A DNA stretch of 17,822 nt from Gemmatimonadota bacterium (GTDB lineage Bacteria > Gemmatimonadota > Gemmatimonadetes > Gemmatimonadales > GWC2-71-9), in the NCBI GenBank assembly GCA_016880225.1, contig JAEHDT010000026.1:1-17822 (forward strand). The letters are read 5' to 3'. The translations under genes were made by a program, and so were the position numbers. The notes beneath the pieces were generated by a model. The model made no database searches, was not told the DNA's origin, and was given only the letters and a program-made list of their open reading frames with translations. Shown piece by piece: positions 6,544-14,622 of the stretch. The stretch's first letter is position 1. The number at the start of each line of letters is the position of its first letter.

Positions 6544-6708
6544 ATGCCGATCTACGAGTATCGCTGCACGAAGTGCCGCGCCCGTTTCAGCCTGCAAGAG
6601 GGGATCGAGGAGCACGCCCGTCGGCGTCCGTCCTGCCCGAAGTGCAAATCGCGGGAAGTGGAGCAGGTGCTCTCGCCGTTCTTCGCGAAGACGGTCCGGA
6701 AAAGCTAG
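6544..6708 (+). CDS. FmdB-family zinc-ribbon protein (54 aa)
   Basis: The protein begins MPIYEYRCTKCRARFSLQEG, the standard opening of the FmdB regulatory-protein family. Two CxxC knuckles, CTKC (residues 8-11) and CPKC (about 32-35), would bind one zinc. The C-terminal part EVEQVLSPFFAKTVRKS is typical of the short members. The length fits the family. Family members are often annotated as putative regulators, but direct function is poorly known. It is the first gene of the plus-strand block, six bases before a coiled-coil protein. The longer frame upstream (from 6361) runs antisense to the lipoprotein gene and was not used. Confidence 0.93.
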   Translation: MPIYEYRCTKCRARFSLQEGIEEHARRRPSCPKCKSREVEQVLSPFFAKTVRKS

Positions 6709-6714
6709 CCTCCC

Positions 6715-7284
6715 GTGTTCGAGCGCCTGCGGGACGCGTTGCGTGCCGCCCTGGACGCGGCGACGCCGCCGGGTGATCTGCGCGACCTGGCGCGGCAGAT
6801 GCGTGAGGCGGTGGTGGAGGGCAAGGTCGCGGTCGAGGAAACGCGCGGCGCGGTGGCGCGCGCGGAGGCCGAGCTCGCGCAGGAGCGGCAGCGGCTCGCG
6901 GATGCCGAGCGCCGCGGCCGTCTCGCGGCGGAGATCCAGGACCAGGAGACGGTGGCCGTCGCCCAGCGCTTTGCGGCGAAGCACCGCGAGCGCACCGGCG
7001 TGCTCGAGAAGAAGGTCGCCGCCCTCCACGATGAGCTGGCCCTGTACGAGCGCGACCTCGAGGAGATGCGCGTCCAGCTGGCGCGCGCCGAGCGCGACCG
7101 CCCGCTCACGCAAGCGGAGCGCACCGCCGAGCGCGCCTGGCGCGACCTGCAGGCGGCGGGCGGCACGCGACCCGGCGTGGACCCGCAGGACGAGCTGCTC
7201 AAGTCGGAGCTCGACCGGAGCGCGCGCGAAGCCGCCGCCGACCGCCAGCTGCGGGAGCTCAAGAAGAAGATGAAGAAGGACTAG
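6715..7284 (+). CDS. Coiled-coil protein, PspA/IM30-like in layout (189 aa)
   Basis: The GTG at 6715 follows the FmdB stop by six bases and gives MFERLRDALRAALDAATPPGDLRDLARQMREAV. The middle (about residues 30-150) is a long, nearly unbroken charged coiled coil with heptad-like spacing (ETRGAVARAEAELAQERQRL, LEKKVAALHDELALYERDLEEM). A Lys-rich tail LRELKKKMKKD ends it. The short amphipathic N-terminus followed by a long helical hairpin is the layout of PspA/IM30 membrane-stress proteins, and the Ala/Arg/Glu make-up fits. It is shorter than typical PspA (about 220 residues), and I see no residue-level signature that proves it. It could equally be an unrelated coiled-coil protein. It is encoded between the FmdB gene and the DUF1028 gene. 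Confidence 0.8.
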   Translation: MFERLRDALRAALDAATPPGDLRDLARQMREAVVEGKVAVEETRGAVARAEAELAQERQRLADAERRGRLAAEIQDQETVAVAQRFAAKHRERTGVLEKKVAALHDELALYERDLEEMRVQLARAERDRPLTQAERTAERAWRDLQAAGGTRPGVDPQDELLKSELDRSAREAAADRQLRELKKKMKKD

Positions 7285-7286
7285 CG

Positions 7287-8276
7287 GTGCTGCCCCTCCT
7301 CCTCGCCGTCGTCCAGCAGCCCGCGCCGCGGCCGCCCGATCTGCTCAAGCGTGCTCACACCTACAGCATCGTCGCGTACGATTCGGCCACGGGCGATCTG
7401 GGCGTGGCGGTGCAATCCAAGTTCCCCAACGTGGGCGGCATCGTGCCGTGGGCCAAGGCCGGGGTAGGCGCCGTAGCGACGCAGTCGCTCGGCAACACCG
7501 ACTACGGCGACAAGGGGCTCGAGCTGATGGCGCTGGGGACGAGCGCCCCGGAGGCGTTGCGCATCGTGATGCGGTCGGACCCGCGGCCCGCGCAGCGCCA
7601 GGTGGGGATGGTAGACGCGCGCGGAGGCGCGGGGAGCTGGACCGGCGATTCGTGCTTCGATTGGGCGGGAGGCCGAGTCGGCGGCCAGGCGGCCGGGCGG
7701 TCGGGCGGCAAAGGCGAGGTGATCGCCGGGCGCGGCTACGCCGCCCAGGCGAACATCATGGTGTCGGACCAGACCGTGAAGAACATGGCCGAGGCGTTCG
7801 AGCGCGCGAGCGGCGCCCTCGCCGACCGGTTGATGGCGGCGCTGGTGGCGGGTCAGGCGGGCGGCGGCGACAAGCGCGGCATGGAGTCGGCGGCGCTGCT
7901 CGTGGTCCGGAAGAACGCCGGGTACCTGGGCCTCAACGACCGCTACATCGACATCCGCGTGTACGATGACACCAACCCGATCCGGGAGCTGCAGCGGCTG
8001 TACGCGCTGCACCGGCTCTATTTCTTCGCCAGTCGCCCCGAGGATCTGATCCCGATCACGCCCGACGTGGTGCGGCGGCTCGAGCCGATCCTGCTGCGCG
8101 AGCCGCTGGGGCAGCGGGAGAAGTGGCTGGCGGCGCCGCAGGGGGTCGCGAACCGAACGTTCCTCGAGGCGCTCGCGAACTTCATGTACTGGGAGAACTA
8201 CGACGTACGCGTCCGCATGGACGGGAAGATCGACAAGGTGGCGCTGGACGACATCCTCGAGCGGCGCAAACAGTGA
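7287..8276 (+). CDS. DUF1028 family protein with C-terminal extension (329 aa)
   Basis: The GTG at 7287 lies two bases after the previous stop. Residues about 24-235 match DUF1028, an Ntn-hydrolase-like fold. AHTYSIVAYDSATGDLGVAV is at the start, followed by FPNVGGIVPWAKAGVGAVATQS, QRQVGMVDARGGAGSWTG, the CFDWAG motif, and GYAAQANIMV with MAEAFERASGALADRLM. Between WAG and GYAAQ lies a Gly/Arg-rich segment (about 128-148) longer than I expect for the family. The last 95 residues (YALHRLYFF to DDILERRKQ) form an added domain resembling the putative peptidoglycan-binding module that some DUF1028 proteins carry. The hydrophobic start LLPLLLAVVQQP lacks a charged n-region, so export is uncertain. 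The catalytic role of the family is not established. Confidence 0.9.
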   Translation: MLPLLLAVVQQPAPRPPDLLKRAHTYSIVAYDSATGDLGVAVQSKFPNVGGIVPWAKAGVGAVATQSLGNTDYGDKGLELMALGTSAPEALRIVMRSDPRPAQRQVGMVDARGGAGSWTGDSCFDWAGGRVGGQAAGRSGGKGEVIAGRGYAAQANIMVSDQTVKNMAEAFERASGALADRLMAALVAGQAGGGDKRGMESAALLVVRKNAGYLGLNDRYIDIRVYDDTNPIRELQRLYALHRLYFFASRPEDLIPITPDVVRRLEPILLREPLGQREKWLAAPQGVANRTFLEALANFMYWENYDVRVRMDGKIDKVALDDILERRKQ

Positions 8277-8362
8277 GCGCGATCGGCCGTCTGCTGTCCT
8301 GGTTCCGTGACGCCTTCGGGCCCGGGCCACGCAGCACGGACGGGCGGCGCGCCGGAGGCAGT

Positions 8363-8758
8363 ATGGACATCAAGCGGGACCGGATGGTGTTTCTCGGCTA
8401 CGGGAAGTACTGGCGCTCGGACGGCATCGTAGGCCTGATGCCGATCGAGGAGGAGCGGGGCCCCAAGCGCCGCACCAACGTGTTCGTGCAGGGGCGGGCC
8501 GAGCCGATCGTCGCGTCGCGCACCGAGCAGAGCATCCTCGAAGACATGGGCGCCACCGACAGCGGGTTCCAGACCCAGGCGTTGCGCGAGGCGGTCACGG
8601 ACCTGCTCGCGGCGTTCCACGAGTTCTCGCCGGTGTTACGGCGCGCCCTGTTGAACGAGCATCACTTCGACGTGGAGCTGTGGGAGCAGCGGGTGGGAGA
8701 CCTGCTCCGGGCGCCCCACGAGCCCGCGCCCTCCGACCAGAGCGAGCTGTTCGAGTGA
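8363..8758 (+). CDS. Small cytoplasmic protein with distant RemA (DUF370)-like N-terminal half (131 aa)
   Basis: The ATG at 8363 is preceded by GGAGG at 8354-8358. An alternative GTG at 8273 overlaps the DUF1028 stop as GTGA and adds 30 Gly/Arg-rich residues (161 aa). Residues 8-60 recall the small DNA-binding RemA family. LGYGKYWRSDGIVGLMPIEE parallels RemA's FGN..SANRI..I..PES stretch, and NVFVQGRAEPIVASRTEQSIL parallels its YGRRTRAVVI.DSDHVIL stretch. The spacing between these is shorter than in RemA. The C-terminal half (ALREAVTDLLAAFHEFSPVL, VELWEQRVGDLLR) is helical and not part of RemA. No signal peptide is seen. It overlaps the POT transporter gene as GTGA. The homology is an eye-made alignment, so the function is tentative. 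Confidence 0.7.
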   Translation: MDIKRDRMVFLGYGKYWRSDGIVGLMPIEEERGPKRRTNVFVQGRAEPIVASRTEQSILEDMGATDSGFQTQALREAVTDLLAAFHEFSPVLRRALLNEHHFDVELWEQRVGDLLRAPHEPAPSDQSELFE

Positions 8759-10068
8759 CGGCGCCGCTCGGGAGCACGCCCGACCGGGGATGGGCCGGGC
8801 ACCCCCGGGGCCTGTCCACACTCTTCTTCACCGAGATGTGGGAGCGGTTCAGCTACTACGGGATGCGGGGCTTTCTCATCCTGTACATGGTCAAGGCGCT
8901 CGGCTTCAGCGACCAGCACGCCGGCGCCGTGTACGGCAACTACGTCGGCAGCGTATGGCTCATGGCCATCTTCGGCGGCATCGTCGCCGACCGCTGGCTC
9001 GGGCACTATCGCAGCGTGCTCGTCGGCGGGGTCATCATCGCACTGGGTCATTTCACGCTGGCGCTGCATGCTCTGCCATTCTTCTATGCCGGCCTGATCT
9101 TCATCGTCGTCGGGACAGGTCTCCTCAAGCCGAACGTCAGCACCCTGGTGGGCGCGCTGTACGAGCAGGGAGACGAGCGCCGCGACGCGGGCTTCTCGAT
9201 CTTCTACATGGGGATCAACCTCGGCGCGTTCATTGGGCCGCTGATTGCCGGGAAGCTGGCTGAGGCCGTGGACTGGCATCTCGGCTTCGCGTGCGCCGGG
9301 GTCGGCATGACCCTGGGCCTCGTGCAGTACATCGTCGGCCACAGGCGTTTGCGACCCGCGATCGAGCGTCTTGCCGCCCGCCCCAGGCCTGCGACCACCG
9401 TCGCTGCGGACCCGCAGGGCGGCTTCACCGCCGCAGACTGGAAGCGCATGGCGGCGGTCGTCGTCTTCTTCGCCTTCGCGTCCCTCTTCTGGGGTGCCTA
9501 CGAGCAGGCCGGATCCACTCTCAACCTCTTTGCCGACCGGTACGTCCACCTCGAGCTGTTCGGCATCAAGCTGTATGCGTCCTGGTTCGTTTCGATTCAG
9601 GCGGCGTTCGTGATCATCCTATCGCCCATTTTCGCGTGGGTTTGGATGAAGCTCGGGCCGCGGCAGCCATCGTCGCCGGCGAAGTTCGCTCTCGCTCTCC
9701 TGTTCGTGGGGCTGGCGTTCGTGCTGCTCATTCCCGCCGGCGCGATCGCCCAAGGCGGGGTGCGGATCAGTCCGTTGTGGCTCGTCGCCTGCTACTTCAT
9801 CGAGGAGCTGGGCGAGCTGTGCCTGAGCCCGGTGGGGCTGTCGGTCGTGACGAAGCTCGCGCCGACGCGGGTCGTGGGATTGCTCATGGGCGTGTTCTTC
9901 CTCTCCAACGCGCTCGGCAACAAGCTGGCGGGGTGGTCGGCCGGATTCATCAGCACCACACCGCTGCCGACGCTGTTCGGCGTCACGGCCGGCGTCTGCC
10001 TGGCTGCCGCCGTGATCATGGCGCTGCTCATCAGACCGGTGCAGCGGCTCATGGGCGGGGTGCGATGA
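8755..10068 (+). CDS. POT/PTR-family proton-coupled peptide transporter (437 aa)
   Basis: The GTG at 8755 overlaps the previous stop as GTGA. TM1 holds TEMWERFSYYGMRGFLI, the ExxERFxYYG proton-coupling motif. TM4 has the conserved Lys in GTGLLKPNVSTLVGALYEQG, and the PTR2 signature continues in GFSIFYMGINLGAFIGP. TM7 carries FWGAYEQAGSTLNLFADRY, and TM10 has FIEELGELCLSPVGLSV with its conserved Glu. I count 12 membrane helices. Only about 35 loop residues separate TM6 and TM7, so the extra HA/HB hairpin of well-studied bacterial POTs seems absent; the total is also short for the family (usually about 450-500 or more). It imports di- and tripeptides with protons across the inner membrane. The next gene overlaps as ATGA. 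Confidence 0.93.
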   Translation: MTAPLGSTPDRGWAGHPRGLSTLFFTEMWERFSYYGMRGFLILYMVKALGFSDQHAGAVYGNYVGSVWLMAIFGGIVADRWLGHYRSVLVGGVIIALGHFTLALHALPFFYAGLIFIVVGTGLLKPNVSTLVGALYEQGDERRDAGFSIFYMGINLGAFIGPLIAGKLAEAVDWHLGFACAGVGMTLGLVQYIVGHRRLRPAIERLAARPRPATTVAADPQGGFTAADWKRMAAVVVFFAFASLFWGAYEQAGSTLNLFADRYVHLELFGIKLYASWFVSIQAAFVIILSPIFAWVWMKLGPRQPSSPAKFALALLFVGLAFVLLIPAGAIAQGGVRISPLWLVACYFIEELGELCLSPVGLSVVTKLAPTRVVGLLMGVFFLSNALGNKLAGWSAGFISTTPLPTLFGVTAGVCLAAAVIMALLIRPVQRLMGGVR

Positions 10069-10970
10069 CGGGCCGGTCGGCGCTGGTGGCATTTGTGGCG
10101 CTCTCAGGAGCCACTCCCCGGGCTGCGGCACAAGCCCCTCCCCGCGAGAGCACTGTCGTAGTCCTGCTCGGCACCGGCGTGCCCCGGCCCGATCCCGAGG
10201 CCTCGGGCCCCGCGACGGCCGTCGTCGTCGGCCGGCGCGTGTTCGTCGTGGACGCAGGCCCCGGGGTGGAACGGCGCCTAGCCGCCGCTCGCCTGCCGAT
10301 CGACGGGGTGACCGCCCTGTTCGTCACGCATCTGCACAGCGACCACACCCTCGGCTACCCGGATCTGATCTTCACGTCGTGGGTGATGGGCAGGAAGACG
10401 CCGCTCGCAGCGTATGGCCCACACGGCCTGCGCGCCATGACGGAGCACATCCTTGCCGCCTGGGCCGAGGACATCGACGTGCGCACCAATGGGCTGGAGA
10501 AGCGCGCGCCGGGCGGCTACCGCGTGGACGTGCACGAGATCAGGCCCGGGGTCGTGTACGACTCGGGCGGGGTGCGAGTCACCGCGTTCCAGGTGGAGCA
10601 CGGGACGTGGCGCGAAGCGTACGGCTACCGGTTCGACACGCCCGGCCGGAGCGTGGTGATCTCCGGCGACACCAAGCCGAGTGAGAATCTCGTGCGCGTG
10701 GCGGCGGGAGCGGACGTGCTGGTACACGAGGTGTATCCCGCCGCGCGCACCGTGCCGAACGCCACCGAGAGCGCCGCCTGGCCGAGCTACATGCGCGACT
10801 TCCACACCTCGGACGTCGAGGTGGGACAGCTCGCCGCGCGCATCCGGCCGAAGCTCGTGATCCTCACGCACATCATCCGGCGGGGAGCGACCGACGACGA
10901 GATGCTGGCGGCGGTGCGGCGGTCGTTTTCGGGACGCGCCGTCGTCGGGCACGACCTCGAGCGCTACTGA
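10065..10970 (+). CDS. Exported metallo-beta-lactamase-fold hydrolase, ribonuclease Z/arylsulfatase-like branch (301 aa)
   Basis: The ATG at 10065 overlaps the transporter stop as ATGA. The leader MTGRSALVAFVALSG, ending RAAAQAP, is a signal peptide, which places the enzyme in the periplasm or outside. The MBL fold starts with VVVLLGTGVPRPDPEASGPA. The metal motif HxHxDH is intact as H89, H91, D93 and H94 in FVTHLHSDHTLGYPD. Later ligand regions are SGDTKPSENL (Asp), DVLVHEVYP (His) and LVILTHII (His). The TGYPD-like spacing and GDT motif are as in tRNase Z relatives, but the signal peptide makes RNA processing unlikely. Exported proteins of this branch are often annotated as arylsulfatase or as MBL hydrolases of unknown substrate. 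Its stop overlaps the stop of the convergent M20 gene. Confidence 0.9.
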   Translation: MTGRSALVAFVALSGATPRAAAQAPPRESTVVVLLGTGVPRPDPEASGPATAVVVGRRVFVVDAGPGVERRLAAARLPIDGVTALFVTHLHSDHTLGYPDLIFTSWVMGRKTPLAAYGPHGLRAMTEHILAAWAEDIDVRTNGLEKRAPGGYRVDVHEIRPGVVYDSGGVRVTAFQVEHGTWREAYGYRFDTPGRSVVISGDTKPSENLVRVAAGADVLVHEVYPAARTVPNATESAAWPSYMRDFHTSDVEVGQLAARIRPKLVILTHIIRRGATDDEMLAAVRRSFSGRAVVGHDLERY

Positions 10971-12526
10971 CGGGCGGCGAGCCGGGTCGCTGCGGTCGCC
11001 GCCAGGATCTCCATCGCCCGATAGACGTTTCCCAGCCGCACGTTCTCGTTCTCGGCGTGTTGGTTGTTGTCGTGATTCACCGTGGGCAGCGCGACGAACG
11101 GCCCCCGCAGGATGTCGGTGAAGACGTACGCCGGGCCGCTGCCGCCCAGCGTCGGCAACACGACCGGATCGCCCAGCCCGGCGCGCGCCAGGGCGGCGAC
11201 GAGCGCGCGCGCGGCCGGCTGATCGAGCGGCGTGCGGCCCGCGGGATACCCCGAGTCGCTCTGGACGCGCACCAGTCGTGGCGTGCTCACCCGGACGCCC
11301 GAATCGGGCGCGTCGGCCACGACGCGATAGCCCTGGCGCTCGATGTGACGCACCAGCTTGGCCACCTGGCGGCGCGGCTCGTTGCCCGCGACGAGTCGCA
11401 GGTCGAGCTCCGCGACGGCGACGTCGGGAATGGCGGTGCGCGCCCCGGCCCCCACGAACAGGCTCTGCAGGCCGCGCACGTTGAGCGACGGGCGCATGAT
11501 GAGCTCCGCCCGCGGCCGTCCGTGCCCGTCGATGGAGCCCAGCTGGAACTGTTGTCGCTCGGTCTCGTCGTCGCCGGGGTAGGCGGCGAGGGCGGCCCGC
11601 TCCGCCGGGCCCGCCGGAACGACGTCGTCCTCCCAACCGTCCACCAGCACGTCCCCCTCAGGCCCCTTCATGGTGGCGAGCAGCTGCGCCAGCCGCATAG
11701 CGGGGTTCGGCGCCCAATTGCCGTAGTGCCCCGAGTGAAGCGGCCGTACCGGACCGTACACTGTCAGCGTCACGTCCACGATTCCCCGCAGGCCGAACAC
11801 AGCCGTGGGGCGGCCGGAAGGGTGAATGGGCCCGTCCGCCATCACGTACAGATCGGCCGCGAGCAGGTCGCGGTGGCGACGCGCCGTGGCCGCGAGGTAG
11901 TTCGAGCCCGCCTCCTCGTCGCCCTCGAACAGGAACTTGAGGTGGTTGGGCGGAGCGAGGCCGGCGGCGCGCCAGGCATCGAGCATCTGCAGCAGCGCGA
12001 CGATGGGCGCCTTGTCGTCGCTCGCGGAGCGGGCGTACAGCCGCCAGTCCTGCGGGACCCGCTCACCCGGCGCGGGCCAGCGCGTCAGTTCACGCCCGCC
12101 CGCCTCCAACGCCGCCGTGAACAGCGTGGGGCGCCACGGGTCGCGCGTCACCCAGCGGCCCGGGTCGGTCGGCTGGCCGTCGTAGTGGCAGTAGAACAAC
12201 ACCGCGGGCCGGGTCGTATCGCCCAGCTCGCCGTAGACGATGGGCGGCCCGCCGGTCTCGAGGACGCGCGCCGCGACCCCGCGACGCTCCAGCATGCTGA
12301 CGAGGGCGCGGGCGTTGCGGCGGATGTTCTGGGAGTCGCTCGCGACGTTCGGCAGGGCGGTGAAGTCGCGCAGCTCGGCGACCAGCTCCGGCTCGTGGCG
12401 CTCGCGGTATGCGCGAACGACCGCCACGGGGTCCTGGGCGGCGACGTCGGCGGGGGCGGCGACGCTCGCAAGCGCGAGCCCAAGCGCCGCAGACAACAGC
12501 GAGAGACAGCGGCGCGGGCGGCTCAC
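10964..12526 (-). CDS. Secreted M20-family metallopeptidase (520 aa)
   Basis: The GTG at 12526 overlaps the S9 stop as GTGA. The leader MSRPRRCLSLLSAALGLALA, ending DVAAQD, is a signal peptide. The M20 di-zinc site is complete. His114 and Asp116 are in FYCHYDGQP, the bridging Asp is in ARSASDDKAPIVALL (170 or 171), the Glu pair is in FEGDEEAGSNY (204-205), Asp231 is in MADGPIHP, and the late His490 is in NQHAENENVRLGN. The insertion after the first metal motif and the 520-residue length fit the CNDP dipeptidase/carboxypeptidase type with its lid domain. It probably cleaves short peptides outside the cytoplasm. It is the last gene of the Opp operon, so its products are likely cargo for that importer. 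Confidence 0.93.
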   Translation of the reverse strand: MSRPRRCLSLLSAALGLALASVAAPADVAAQDPVAVVRAYRERHEPELVAELRDFTALPNVASDSQNIRRNARALVSMLERRGVAARVLETGGPPIVYGELGDTTRPAVLFYCHYDGQPTDPGRWVTRDPWRPTLFTAALEAGGRELTRWPAPGERVPQDWRLYARSASDDKAPIVALLQMLDAWRAAGLAPPNHLKFLFEGDEEAGSNYLAATARRHRDLLAADLYVMADGPIHPSGRPTAVFGLRGIVDVTLTVYGPVRPLHSGHYGNWAPNPAMRLAQLLATMKGPEGDVLVDGWEDDVVPAGPAERAALAAYPGDDETERQQFQLGSIDGHGRPRAELIMRPSLNVRGLQSLFVGAGARTAIPDVAVAELDLRLVAGNEPRRQVAKLVRHIERQGYRVVADAPDSGVRVSTPRLVRVQSDSGYPAGRTPLDQPAARALVAALARAGLGDPVVLPTLGGSGPAYVFTDILRGPFVALPTVNHDNNQHAENENVRLGNVYRAMEILAATAATRLAARQ

Positions 12527-14622
12527 CTGCGTCCGTCTCCCCCCAGCGTGCGGGACAGGAAATCGGCGGCCGCGCGGTACGCCGCCGTCCAGTCCGCGTG
12601 GGTGAGAAAGTCGTGGATCTCGTCGGGGAAGACGAGCTGCTCCACGTCCACTCCCTGGGCGCGCAGCGCCGCGGTGAGCTGCACCGTCTGGCTGAACTGC
12701 ACGTTGCGGTCGTCGTCTCCCTGGATGAGCAGCACCGGCGAGCGCCAGTCTTTCACGTAGGCGATCGGCGAGGACTGGTACGCCAGCTTCGCGGCGTCGG
12801 TCTCTTTGACCGGGTCGTAGCTCGGGACCCAGTTCTGGATCTCGATGTTCCAGTCGTGCACGCCGTGCAGATCCACGCCTGCCGCGAACAGGTCGGACGC
12901 GCGGGCCAGGCCCATCGCCGTGAGAAACCCGCCGTACGAGCCGCCCCAGAGACCAATGCGCGCCGGATCGACGTCCGGGCGGGCGCGCAGGTAGAGTCCC
13001 GCGCCGCGCACGTCGTTGAACTCACTCGCGCCCTGGGCGCCGTAATGCGGCGCTTCCCGGAAATCGAGGCCGTAGCCGATGCCGCTGCGATAGTTCACCG
13101 AGAGCACCACGTAGCCGCGGCTTGCGAGATACTGGTTCAGCGCGTAGGCGTTGCGGTAGTAATAGAAGTAGTGCCAGCCGAGCAGCATCTGGCGCCGCGA
13201 CCCGCCGTGGAAGAAGATCACCGCGGGTCGCCGCTCCCCGGGTTTCAAGCCGCGCGGCAGGAACAGCTGCCCGTGAATCGTCAGCCCGTCCGCCGCGGGG
13301 AACAGCACGGGTTGGGGGTCTACGAGGGCGGCCGCGGGGAAGTCGGCCGGGATGGCTCCCGCCGCCAGGTCGCGCGCCGCGCCCGTCCCGGGCAGGATCA
13401 CGGGTCGCGGCGGCGTGCGAGTGCCGGCACGAATGAACGCGATTCCACGACCATCGCCGGTCACCGGCGCCCACTCGAGATCCGTTCCGCGCGTCAGCGC
13501 CATCGGCGCCCCGCCCGTCACGGCCACCTTCCAGATGTGGCGCCGGTCGATGTCGTCCTGATTCGAGCTGTACACAACCGCCGAGCGGTCGGGAGTGAGC
13601 GTGACGTGCTCCACTTCGAACGCGCCCGGCGTGAGCAACGCGGCCCGGCCGCCGTCGGCCGGCACCGCGTAGAGATGGGTCCAGCCGTCCTTCTCCCAGG
13701 GGAACACGAGCCGGTCGCCCGCGCCCCACTGCAGCTGATTGGCGGCGACGATCTCTCGGAACACGCTGCCGCGGCCCGTGTCGGCGATCCACGCCTGACG
13801 CGTGGCGCCGCTCGCGACGTCCGCGACGTGGATCGACCACGGCTGGCCGGATCGTTGCGGCATGAAGGGCAGCCCCTCGGCGCCGGCCGGGTTCCGGAGG
13901 AACGCGATGCGGCGCCCGTCGGGCGACCAGACGGGCTCGGCGTCCGAGTCGACGCTGGGATCGATGAAGCGCAGCGTCTTCGACGCCACATCGTACACGG
14001 CGACGAACGCGTGATCGCCGCGCGCGCTCACGAATGCGAGCCGCGACCCGTCGGGCGACCAGCGCAACGAGCGGGCGGAGCCGCGGGCGTGGACCAGCTG
14101 CTCCGCGGCCGCCGAATCGGCGAGCGAGGCCCACCAGACCTGACCGTGCCTCAGGAACGCCACGCGATCGCCCTTGGGTGACACCGCCGGCGCGTCGCCT
14201 TCCGCGATGCGCCGCGGGGCGCCGCCCGCGGCGGGCACGACCCACACCGCCTGCTCGACGCCCGTGACGAGACTATGCGGGTTCGGGTATTCGCCCTTTT
14301 CGTTCGGCTCACCGCCCCGGACGAAAACGATCGCGTGCGCGTCGGGGGTCCAGCGCAGGTCGCCCAGTTCCTGCCCGTCGTCGTCCCCGTAGGGGGTCAC
14401 GGCCTTGCCTTGGTAATCGGGCGGCGTCGCGACCCAGATGTTTCGCGCCCCGCGGTCGTTGAACACCCACGCGACCGCGCCGCCCGCGGGAGCGGCCGTC
14501 AACTCGTCGGGAAACGGCGCGCTCATCACCTGCTCGAGGGTGAAGGAGGGCTGCTGGGCTGGGAGGGAAAGGGGGGCGGCGAGCGTCGCGCCGAGCGCGA
14601 GGCGAGCGAGCGTGTTGGTCAT
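12523..14622 (-). CDS. Secreted S9-family prolyl oligopeptidase-type serine peptidase (699 aa)
   Basis: The ATG at 14622 overlaps the OppF stop as ATGA. The leader MTNTLARLALGATLAAPLSL, ending PAQQP, is a signal peptide. Residues about 30-440 form a WD/PD40-like beta-propeller, with repeated strands such as LRWSPDGSRLAFVS, PVWSPDGRRIAFLR and LEWAPVTGDGRGIAFIR. The alpha/beta-hydrolase domain follows. Its triad is intact: Ser562 in GLWGGSYGGFL, Asp638 in QGDDDRNVQ and His670 in PDEIHDF. HGGSRRQMLLGWHYFYYY supplies the oxyanion-side loop. S9 enzymes of this type remove dipeptides or cut short peptides, often after Pro or small residues. Translation is coupled to the peptide ABC genes, so it probably produces peptides for that importer in the periplasm or outside. 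Confidence 0.94.
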   Translation of the reverse strand: MTNTLARLALGATLAAPLSLPAQQPSFTLEQVMSAPFPDELTAAPAGGAVAWVFNDRGARNIWVATPPDYQGKAVTPYGDDDGQELGDLRWTPDAHAIVFVRGGEPNEKGEYPNPHSLVTGVEQAVWVVPAAGGAPRRIAEGDAPAVSPKGDRVAFLRHGQVWWASLADSAAAEQLVHARGSARSLRWSPDGSRLAFVSARGDHAFVAVYDVASKTLRFIDPSVDSDAEPVWSPDGRRIAFLRNPAGAEGLPFMPQRSGQPWSIHVADVASGATRQAWIADTGRGSVFREIVAANQLQWGAGDRLVFPWEKDGWTHLYAVPADGGRAALLTPGAFEVEHVTLTPDRSAVVYSSNQDDIDRRHIWKVAVTGGAPMALTRGTDLEWAPVTGDGRGIAFIRAGTRTPPRPVILPGTGAARDLAAGAIPADFPAAALVDPQPVLFPAADGLTIHGQLFLPRGLKPGERRPAVIFFHGGSRRQMLLGWHYFYYYRNAYALNQYLASRGYVVLSVNYRSGIGYGLDFREAPHYGAQGASEFNDVRGAGLYLRARPDVDPARIGLWGGSYGGFLTAMGLARASDLFAAGVDLHGVHDWNIEIQNWVPSYDPVKETDAAKLAYQSSPIAYVKDWRSPVLLIQGDDDRNVQFSQTVQLTAALRAQGVDVEQLVFPDEIHDFLTHADWTAAYRAAADFLSRTLGGDGRR

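Noticed and set aside
6468..6545. Longer start for the lipoprotein at 6545
   Set aside because: It would put 26 residues before a clear lipoprotein signal and overlap the FmdB gene; the start at 6467 explains the leader.
11057..14181. Long plus-strand open frames (567 and 590 residues) opposite the M20 and S9 genes
   Set aside because: Both lack recognisable domains and lie antisense to peptidases with complete catalytic sites; high GC at third positions removes stops in these frames.
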